Assembly (NCBI GenBank): GCA_946480715.1
Contig: CAMLKK010000022.1
Location: 1-52,592 of the forward strand
Length of the DNA: 52,592 bases
Direction: 5' to 3'
From: an uncultured Bacteriovorax sp.
GTDB taxonomy: Bacteria > Bdellovibrionota > Bacteriovoracia > Bacteriovoracales > Bacteriovoracaceae
Positions within the stretch are counted from its first letter, which is position 1. Each line of letters starts with the position of its first letter. Under the pieces are notes generated by a model, which was not told the origin of the DNA, searched no databases, and saw nothing but the letters and a program-made list of their open reading frames with translations. Made by a program: the position numbers and the translations under genes. Positions 8,191-15,381 of this stretch are shown piece after piece.

Positions 8191-9154
8191 ATTTCACACC
8201 CATTGTGAGATAAGTATGATTATAGCTCATCTTCGTCTTGATTCCTGTGCCACTTTCAGCACCATCAAATTTCAAACTTCTGGCCCCAAGAAATTCCAGA
8301 CCTAAGAATCCCCCTACTGCCCAAGATTCTGACAGTACGTAGTCCAGACCTGCTTCGGCTAAAAATGCGGCACCTAAGGCGTGTAAATTATAAGTGACAG
8401 AATTATCTGTCATAGAGGTGGAAGAGCGGCTGAGACCCAAATAAGCTCCAATAGAAGGCTTCCAATAAGAGTCTGGCAAAAACTGAAATCGGTATCCGGC
8501 GAGCAAATTAAGAAATGAATCTTTATATTCCCAGCTGCCTGTTTCCGAGAGGCCAGAATTAACATCAGTCAATGTTACATCTTCCGTTTTTGTTCCTGAA
8601 AAACTTCTTAATTTAAAGGCGAAATAACGAACGGGCGATTGCTTAAATCCTACGGTCAAAGAAACAAGAGGACCTTCACTATAATTTCCTCTCCCCGCTT
8701 TACTCCAAACCGTTGGATTGGTCGTTGTTGAAGGGAAAGTTTCGTTATAGTCGCGTGAGACTTGCGAATCATCCCCATTGCTGAATAGTCCGCCTTGAAG
8801 TTCGACGAACATCGTTTTTTCTGCATAAGACGACAGCTCATTGTTTATTTGCTCAGGTTTTGTTTCTGCAACGATGGATTGAACTTCTTCGCGCATCTCC
8901 TGATCAGCAACGCAATTTTTTGATGTCACATAAATGGTTTCATCTTTTTTAAATGCAACCATGTGCGGATTTCGCGGAAGCGCTTTAACATTTAAAACAC
9001 GATCATAAAAAAGTTCTTCGTTCACTTCATTCAAAATGCCGTTTTTGTACGACTGAATAAAACAATCTTTTTTGTCTTTTTGAAAATAAACGTCATCGGC
9101 CTTCACATGGAAGGAAATAAGGATTGTAAAAATGAAGGTCAAACGTTGGACCAT
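8180..9154 (-). CDS. Outer-membrane beta-barrel protein of unknown function
   Basis: The 324-residue protein has a signal peptide (about 1-20, ending VKADD), an N-terminal region of about 85 residues with three Cys and no recognised domain, and a C-terminal barrel of about 210 residues (about 112-324). The barrel has alternating strands, Gly/aromatic turns and a terminal Phe, resembling OmpA/OmpW-sized eight-stranded barrels. It is the first gene of the barrel-lipoprotein-subtilisin unit and may form a surface complex with its partners. The start is slightly uncertain: AGAGGA directly touches the ATG at 9154, closer than a normal ribosome site. A TTG at 9142 is the alternative and would still leave a signal sequence. 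Confidence 0.72.
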   Translation of the reverse strand: MVQRLTFIFTILISFHVKADDVYFQKDKKDCFIQSYKNGILNEVNEELFYDRVLNVKALPRNPHMVAFKKDETIYVTSKNCVADQEMREEVQSIVAETKPEQINNELSSYAEKTMFVELQGGLFSNGDDSQVSRDYNETFPSTTTNPTVWSKAGRGNYSEGPLVSLTVGFKQSPVRYFAFKLRSFSGTKTEDVTLTDVNSGLSETGSWEYKDSFLNLLAGYRFQFLPDSYWKPSIGAYLGLSRSSTSMTDNSVTYNLHALGAAFLAEAGLDYVLSESWAVGGFLGLEFLGARSLKFDGAESGTGIKTKMSYNHTYLTMGVKYAF

Positions 9155-9205
9155 TCCTCTATTATCGAGGGTGTCGCCTTCGCATTCAAGCTGGCATAAA
9201 TGGTC

Positions 9206-10462
9206 TTATCTGAGAGAAAGACTCAATCTTTTCTTAACTTTTTTCAGGACTTCTATGATTGGTTTTGAGAGATAGAACTTCTTTCGGACTAGTGTGTACT
9301 TTAATTGAGATAGTCGCTGCTTTAAATAGAAACATTGCTTTTGAAATGCACTCAATTCATCAAATTTCTTTTTAAGCGCTTGTTGTCTTAGAAGAGTTAA
9401 GTTTCCTAGATAAATTCGAGGTTCACCCATTACTGGTTTTGCGAGCTCATCTAAAAAATCATTAAACAATGGATGGTCTTCTCTATAAATACATTGATCT
9501 TTGAATCCTTCGGCATCCCATGTTCCCCAGTCTTGGATGAGCGAGAAACTCACACTATCGACACCCAAAGCTAAATACTTTGAAGCAAAATCGGCCATTT
9601 CTTTGTAGTTTGTTTTTTGAACAATGAAGTTAACTTGTAACAAATCATAACGATACTCTTTTCTTAACTTCGCGAGATAAACCATATTGTCATTTAAGAT
9701 TTTCCAATGACCGCCTCTCCTCACTTTGAGATATGTTTCTTCAGTGGCCGCATCTATAGAAACGAAAATATGATGAATGTTCGAATGGACATTCGAAATT
9801 TTATTCCACATCGATGGTGTGAGGAGTACACCGTTCGTCTGAAAAATGAGTTTTAATTGTGGATGTTCGTGTCCAGGAATTGATTCAATAAACTGTCGGA
9901 AGGCCGTGGAAGCAAATGGATCACCTGATCCCGTGATATTGAGTATAAGTCTATTATTACCTAATGAGTTGATATGTTTTGCAGCGATTTGATCCGTGAA
10001 TTTTATTGTTTCGTTAAATTCCGGCGTACCAGGCGAATGACTCACTTTCTGCACTCGACAACTAGGACAAGATAAATTGCACGACATATCGTAAACGAGC
10101 ATGATGGATTCAGGAAGCTGCTCTAGCTTAGTCTGTTTGTTTTCAATCGCTGTGCGAACTTCCGGAGTGAGATCTTGAATTTTTTTTAAGTTGTTACTGA
10201 GAATGTCAGGGCAAACATCTTTTTTACAAAAACGATAGCTGCCATCAATAATCGATTCCCTCAATTCCTGAGCTGAAGGTGAATTCCAAATCTCATCGAT
10301 GCTCTGGTCATTCAAATTGCCGATTGGTTTATCAAGCCAGCTCGGACAACAAACAAAACATTTCCCTTTAAGGTGATATTCAATCGAATCAAAAGGTTTA
10401 CTGCAAAACTTATTTTTGAGATTTTCCTCTTGATTCAATTGAATTGCATTATCACTCGACAT
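9206..10462 (-). CDS. Radical SAM protein with N-terminal SPASM-like cysteine cluster
   Basis: This 418-residue protein has the radical SAM triad Cys128-x3-Cys132-x2-Cys135 (SCNLSCPSC), preceded by YDM. Later Gly-rich and SIDAATEETY segments are typical of the AdoMet barrel. A second Cys set lies before the barrel rather than after it: Cys20, the CFVCC group at 35-39, Cys79 and Cys84, with the GNLNDQSIDEIWNS phrase near 48-61 that is characteristic of SPASM regions. SPASM domains usually follow the radical SAM core, so this order is less common. The start overlaps the end of the urate-catabolism fusion gene by 11 bases, so it is co-translated with that pathway. Its substrate is unknown. A peptide or cofactor modification is the usual role of the family; a link to urate use is only contextual. 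Confidence 0.82.
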   Translation of the reverse strand: MSSDNAIQLNQEENLKNKFCSKPFDSIEYHLKGKCFVCCPSWLDKPIGNLNDQSIDEIWNSPSAQELRESIIDGSYRFCKKDVCPDILSNNLKKIQDLTPEVRTAIENKQTKLEQLPESIMLVYDMSCNLSCPSCRVQKVSHSPGTPEFNETIKFTDQIAAKHINSLGNNRLILNITGSGDPFASTAFRQFIESIPGHEHPQLKLIFQTNGVLLTPSMWNKISNVHSNIHHIFVSIDAATEETYLKVRRGGHWKILNDNMVYLAKLRKEYRYDLLQVNFIVQKTNYKEMADFASKYLALGVDSVSFSLIQDWGTWDAEGFKDQCIYREDHPLFNDFLDELAKPVMGEPRIYLGNLTLLRQQALKKKFDELSAFQKQCFYLKQRLSQLKYTLVRKKFYLSKPIIEVLKKVKKRLSLSLR

Positions 10463-13400
10463 ATCCGTAGGCCTTCAGGCGGTTCATCCCACCATCCGGA
10501 TGAGTGACCACTCTAATTTGTTCAAAAGTGTTGTTCTCATTAAGTTTATATTCTTTCGTTGATCCGGCAAAGGCTTTTACATTATTTCTGTTTATTAGAG
10601 TTTTCCACTCCCCTTTCGATAGACCATAGATTGATACATACAGTGGATTGTTATTCACAAAATAAGTGAAATCCAGTTCCAGGCGATGAATCTTGGCAGG
10701 TTTTGCAAGGGCAACAACGACTTCTTCGGAATGATCTTTTTTGCGGCTTCTCGCTGACTCCATTCCATCGAACATTGAAAGTGGTGCAAAAGGAGAAATA
10801 ACCTGTATGGCCGGTCCATAATGTTCGTTTGAGGCACGAACAACGGTGGCACCTAAGGCCGCACTTGCGAAATTAACCTCATGCCCTTTTTTGAAACGAT
10901 TCCAATTTTTTTGAATTGTTTCTGACGATGCTTTGAAAGGAATTGAAAGCGGTTTTTTTGGATGCGGAATACTTTCATCATATACAAATGATTTTTCCAG
11001 GTCTTTATCGTAGTCCGCATAGAGTCCGAGTCTTGAAATCCCTCCATCCGGATAGTTTGAAACTCGAATGAGAGTGAAGATTTTATCAGGCGTTTGCGAA
11101 GCTTTATAAAAGTATGCGTGTCCCTTCAATTCTGTTTTCGGAAGAATGTCATGCCATCCACCATCAGCAAATCCCTCAACTCTTGCTGCTTGAGCTTGAT
11201 TGCCTAAGTGATATTTTGTTGAAAGAGAAAGTGCTGCTATTTTAGATGGTTTCTTCAATTCAAAAATCATTGTGTCGCATTCTTTTTGATTGTGACGGAC
11301 AGTTTCCCAACTATCCATGATTTTTCCTTGCTTACCATAAAGTTTAGGATCAAAAACTGGTACAAATGGAGACAACAAATTTTCCGCGCGAGCGAAACGC
11401 TGATTGCTCACGTCTCCTATAATTCCTTCGACGGCGAGGTTTTTATCGGCCATTTTGTCTTTAGGTCCCACGACAATAATTTTTTCAGGCAAGTTGGGAA
11501 GAAAAGCATCGAAGATTAAATTCTTATAACCAATGTTCACAACTTCTTCTTGCGAAAGATTTTCTGTTTTAAAATCTCCTCTAAATCGCGAGAAATCAAT
11601 TCCTTCAAATTGAAGTTCTTTGAGAAGTAGCTGAACAACTTCAGAAATAAAAAGAACGGCGTTTAGTTCACCACTACTTTGAACTACAACTCCTTTTCCA
11701 TAATCAGGTCCTTCGACGCAGAAAAGGAAGATTGCTCTAAATCCGTCATTTGCTCCTTGATGGATGATGACTTTGTTTTCTCCAGCGTAGGCCACAAAAA
11801 CTCCGAGTCCCATTTCACAGCCCATAAACTTTTTGCAGCCGTTGTCCGTTGAAAGCATCATCTGCCTAACAACATCATCGCCTGCTTTGAATTTTTGGGC
11901 GAACTCTTGAAGAAAAACGGCCATGTTTTTTGCTGGCCCCATTGCTCCTGCCGCAAATGAAGGAAACATGAGTCTAGTCCCTTCAATTAAATTTCCGTGT
12001 ACATCATACCCTTTTGCATATTGAGTATTGGGTAAAGTTGTTGGGTCGAATGTAAATCCTTTCGTAAAGTCACGAGTGATTTCTGTAATTTTTTTCTTCG
12101 TGAGAACTTCGAGCAGGTGCTCTAGAACGATGAACCCACCACCTGAATATTGAAATTTGGTTCCCGGTTCATTGATAACACCAACATCATGAAGAAGGCT
12201 TGCTATTTTTGGCATATCACCGTTAGCTGGGTAACCTTTCACGTAGTGCATGTTGAGTGCTTGATGATTCATCAAATGCTTGACTTGAACTTTTTCGGCC
12301 CAAGCAGGATCGCCATTCCCCAGCGTCTTCAAGCGAAAACTATCTCCAGATTTTTGAAGAATTTCATTCACATAATCTTCTGTGGAAATACCATGCTTCT
12401 GAAGTAGATCAATGGCAAACGCCGAGGCTACAGTTTTGCTGAGTGAGGCATATTCGAAATACATCTCATTGTTTGCTTCACCAAAAGCAAGACTCTGCAA
12501 TCCAGGTGAACAAACGGCAATTTGCGCTCCTTTAATTTTATGTAAAGCGAGCGCCTTTTGAATTTTATCATGAAGCAAATTAAGTGGATGTTCACTCATT
12601 CGTTTGAGAGTTATTTCAAGTAGAGCTTCACGAGCATTTTTAAGTTCTTCGGCTTCGCTATTATTCATTCGTTTTTTTAGATGATCTAATAACTCTGAGC
12701 CCGTTTTTCCTTTGGCGGAGATAAGAAATTTAACTCCAAACTTATTTAAATATTCTGCTCCCAATGAATGGAGTTCTTTTTTAATTTGTTCTTCAGCATT
12801 GAAAACAAGTGACTGCTCACTTGTGGCCATGGGATCCAAACTTTTCTTACTCTCCCCAATGTTGCCGTGAAAAGATGCGGCTTCAATGATCTGCTTTTTT
12901 GAAAAGCTTAGAATGTTCTGACGAATCGATTCTTCGTTAACGATGAGATTATCTTTTTGAGAAAGTGCGAAGTCATAACAGCCGCACATTTCAAAATAAT
13001 AGTTAAAACGTTCAACTTGAGAATCAATTTTAAATTTCACCGGATCAATTGACTGAACTTTTTCCCAAGGATCCTGGGATTCTCGTACGCTATCAACAGT
13101 AAATGGAAGAAGGTATTCAGTTGCAAACTCAACTGGATTTTTTTCCGTCATGAGTTTGATCATGAGTTTCATGGCAATCGGATACCATTTCGAAGTGCGC
13201 TCATCCCATTTCACTTGAACGATTTTTTTATCATTTGAAAGATCTTTACGGATGAAATGCAATTCTTCATGGGCAATTTTTAGAAATTCTGTCAATGAAA
13301 AGCGACCATGATTGAGTTCATGCCACACTTCCCAGCGCGATCTTTCTGCTGTTGCAAGATCATCCATCACGCGAACTGGTGTTCCTGCAATTTGCGCCGG

Positions 13401-15044
13401 CAGGGCCACACAACCATTTCCCGATAGCCAGTCTGTTAGATATTGAAGTGATTGAAAAACATTGTATCGGATTTCATCTGGATGGTTATTGGCAATGAAA
13501 GTTGATTCTTTGATATCTGCGACGAGAAGTGAACGGACATAAAGAGGATCATCGACATCAAGGCCTTCAACATCGGGTCCAAAAATAAAATCCAGGATTT
13601 CTTTGTGATGTTTTTTATCTAACAAACCTTCAACAAGAGCTTTTAATTTGGAATCATCACCCTTTTGATGAAATTTCCAGGCCTCCAGTAGGGCCAGGCC
13701 AATTCGTACAAAGTCCGGATGGGCCACCCAAAAACCTGTCAGGTCACGCTTCATTTGCGTGATCACATCTTTGAAATATCCCTTCATCGTCACTTGAAAT
13801 GAATCGCTAAACAGATCAGGGGTGATTGGAAGTATCCCGTACATTCCACCCACTTTTATTCCCCCTCTCGAACCAACCACAGAGGCCAGAAGATTGTGTG
13901 AACCTTTAATGTATTTGATAACAATATTAGGATCCGCTTTTACTGGAATCCTATAGTGAGGATCTTCTTTGAAAAGTCTCGCCGTTGAACCTAAGTAGTC
14001 ATGCCATCCGAGAGAGGCACCTGCAAAATACGGATAAAGTTCATCGATCATTTCGTGAGCTCGTAAAATGGCCCTTGGGTTTTCGAGAACAATCATGAGT
14101 CTGACTGATCCTAATTTGTAATCTGGATTTCTTTTTTGGATCATCTCTTCAGCAGTCTTGATCATGAGATGGATATATTTCGCCTCTTCTTCGTTTTCTA
14201 ATTTCGGGACATAAAAACAAAGAGACTTTTCATTTTTCCAGTTGGCGAATAAATGAAGAGCAAAATCATAGAGGTGCAGTGGTAGAGGATTATTTTTATA
14301 AAAGAGAAAAAGAGATGGTAGTGCCAAACCAGGAAAACGTTTAATCGGTAGTGAACGTTTCTCAGAAGCAAGAGTATAACCAGGAACGGAAAGTGTCCCA
14401 TCAAAACAGTGAGTGAGATTTTCACCTGCACTGATAAGATCTTCTCTTAAAGGAGTTTTAGAATCTTCGTCATCAGCTCCCCATTTTGGAACACTTTCGT
14501 GGGTCGCCAGCAACTCTTCTACAATCGCAGGCTCACCTTTTAATTTACGATGGTAAGCATTCATCGCATTGATTGAAAGTTTAGCATTATCTGGTGGTCC
14601 AAATAATGTGACATGCGGACCTTTTAAATAGTCTGGAAGTGGTGCAATCGGCTTTTTAGCAGAATCTTTTTTAGCGAAGTTGGCAGACTTCGGCCCGATG
14701 ACAATTCGTCCTTCACCATCTTCAAGACCGATGATGGTTTGATAGTCGGCAGACTCGAAATCGATTTTTAATTCTCGATTATAAGTTACACAGCTTGCAA
14801 CTCGTTCGTCGATAAATTTACGATCTGCTATTCTCTGATCCAGTACTTTAATGAGTTCTGGTTTAACTTTTTCATAAAGTTCGCAGAGAAATTGAAGAGA
14901 CTCTTTATTTTCAAGGCCTCCACTCTTTCCGAGTTGAACGAGATCTTTCACACCTTCAACATCTTTTGCTTCTGACATTAAATGCGGAAAAAGTTCCGGC
15001 GAAATATAATCGTGATAATAAGGAATTTCAAAAGTTTTATTCAT
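10452..15044 (-). CDS. Urate-catabolism megafusion: malate synthase - UraD - serine hydrolase - allantoicase
   Basis: Numbering is from the ATG at 15044 (1530 residues). This start has GGAAG upstream; an in-frame ATG at 15074 has none. About 45-680 is a malate synthase A-type domain: LSINAMNA, DDEDS, DGTLS, LYDFAL, FYVPKLEN, acidic Mg ligands Glu321 and Asp349 (GWHDY), and MDDLATAE with catalytic Asp562. The usual RPRGWH reads RFPGLA (236-241), losing one Arg. About 680-815 is OHCU decarboxylase (UraD): His726 in FHGNIG, Glu743, NKFGVKFL, then KRMNN. About 825-1145 is a beta-lactamase-fold serine hydrolase: Ser867-x2-Lys870, Tyr966-Ser-Gly and His1095-Gln-Gly. About 1205-1345 and 1388-1530 are two allantoicase repeats (MDSWET, NYPDGG; FDGMES, THPDGG). 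It would decarboxylate OHCU, cleave allantoate and condense glyoxylate with acetyl-CoA. No signal peptide, so cytoplasmic. I know no family member with this order. Confidence 0.88.
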   Translation of the reverse strand: MNKTFEIPYYHDYISPELFPHLMSEAKDVEGVKDLVQLGKSGGLENKESLQFLCELYEKVKPELIKVLDQRIADRKFIDERVASCVTYNRELKIDFESADYQTIIGLEDGEGRIVIGPKSANFAKKDSAKKPIAPLPDYLKGPHVTLFGPPDNAKLSINAMNAYHRKLKGEPAIVEELLATHESVPKWGADDEDSKTPLREDLISAGENLTHCFDGTLSVPGYTLASEKRSLPIKRFPGLALPSLFLFYKNNPLPLHLYDFALHLFANWKNEKSLCFYVPKLENEEEAKYIHLMIKTAEEMIQKRNPDYKLGSVRLMIVLENPRAILRAHEMIDELYPYFAGASLGWHDYLGSTARLFKEDPHYRIPVKADPNIVIKYIKGSHNLLASVVGSRGGIKVGGMYGILPITPDLFSDSFQVTMKGYFKDVITQMKRDLTGFWVAHPDFVRIGLALLEAWKFHQKGDDSKLKALVEGLLDKKHHKEILDFIFGPDVEGLDVDDPLYVRSLLVADIKESTFIANNHPDEIRYNVFQSLQYLTDWLSGNGCVALPAQIAGTPVRVMDDLATAERSRWEVWHELNHGRFSLTEFLKIAHEELHFIRKDLSNDKKIVQVKWDERTSKWYPIAMKLMIKLMTEKNPVEFATEYLLPFTVDSVRESQDPWEKVQSIDPVKFKIDSQVERFNYYFEMCGCYDFALSQKDNLIVNEESIRQNILSFSKKQIIEAASFHGNIGESKKSLDPMATSEQSLVFNAEEQIKKELHSLGAEYLNKFGVKFLISAKGKTGSELLDHLKKRMNNSEAEELKNAREALLEITLKRMSEHPLNLLHDKIQKALALHKIKGAQIAVCSPGLQSLAFGEANNEMYFEYASLSKTVASAFAIDLLQKHGISTEDYVNEILQKSGDSFRLKTLGNGDPAWAEKVQVKHLMNHQALNMHYVKGYPANGDMPKIASLLHDVGVINEPGTKFQYSGGGFIVLEHLLEVLTKKKITEITRDFTKGFTFDPTTLPNTQYAKGYDVHGNLIEGTRLMFPSFAAGAMGPAKNMAVFLQEFAQKFKAGDDVVRQMMLSTDNGCKKFMGCEMGLGVFVAYAGENKVIIHQGANDGFRAIFLFCVEGPDYGKGVVVQSSGELNAVLFISEVVQLLLKELQFEGIDFSRFRGDFKTENLSQEEVVNIGYKNLIFDAFLPNLPEKIIVVGPKDKMADKNLAVEGIIGDVSNQRFARAENLLSPFVPVFDPKLYGKQGKIMDSWETVRHNQKECDTMIFELKKPSKIAALSLSTKYHLGNQAQAARVEGFADGGWHDILPKTELKGHAYFYKASQTPDKIFTLIRVSNYPDGGISRLGLYADYDKDLEKSFVYDESIPHPKKPLSIPFKASSETIQKNWNRFKKGHEVNFASAALGATVVRASNEHYGPAIQVISPFAPLSMFDGMESARSRKKDHSEEVVVALAKPAKIHRLELDFTYFVNNNPLYVSIYGLSKGEWKTLINRNNVKAFAGSTKEYKLNENNTFEQIRVVTHPDGGMNRLKAYGYVE

Positions 15045-15045
15045 T

Positions 15046-15369
15046 CTAGCTTCCGCGATATGTGCTGTACCCATATGGATTTAACAGGAGTGGCACGTGA
15101 TATTTTCTGTTTGTATCTGTTATTTTAAAAACGACTGGTGTTGATTGAAAAAAAGATTCCTGTCCTGATTGCTTCATGTAAGCGACAACGTCGAAAGTAA
15201 GTCGATAGATTCCGGCTTCATAGGCGCAGTCAAAGTTGATACGCCCATCTGCATTTGTTAAATCTTCTTTAACAAGACTCCAGGAACCATTCATTTCTTT
15301 TTCAAGTTGAACTTTTACTGCTTGTGCCGGTCTACCTAGACTGGTATCTAAAATGTGTGTGCTTATCAT
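15046..15369 (-). CDS. uraH: 5-hydroxyisourate hydrolase (transthyretin-like)
   Basis: The 107-residue protein matches the full length of HIU hydrolases. It starts with ISTHILDTSLGRPA, giving the conserved His5. It carries TNADGR near 39-44 and TFDVVAY near 58-64, and ends with the diagnostic YHVPLLLNPYGYSTYRGS. It hydrolyses 5-hydroxyisourate, the product of urate oxidation, to OHCU, the substrate of the UraD domain encoded by the next gene. No signal peptide is present, so it acts in the cytoplasm. It lies 12 bases after the urate oxidase gene, and its stop is one base before the megafusion ATG, consistent with one operon in pathway order. Confidence 0.95.
   Translation of the reverse strand: MISTHILDTSLGRPAQAVKVQLEKEMNGSWSLVKEDLTNADGRINFDCAYEAGIYRLTFDVVAYMKQSGQESFFQSTPVVFKITDTNRKYHVPLLLNPYGYSTYRGS
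15050..15054 (-). promoter_or_regulatory. Ribosome binding site that fixes the megafusion start
   Basis: GGAAG on the minus strand lies inside the end of uraH, five bases before the ATG at 15044. This favours the 15044 start over the upstream in-frame ATG at 15074 and implies coupled translation with uraH, whose stop is one base before the ATG. Confidence 0.6.
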
Positions 15370-15381
15370 AAATTTCTAATC

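Noticed and set aside
15045..15074. Upstream ATG at 15074 as start of the megafusion
   Set aside because: It lacks a ribosome site and lies in uraH. The ATG at 15044 has GGAAG and follows the uraH stop directly.
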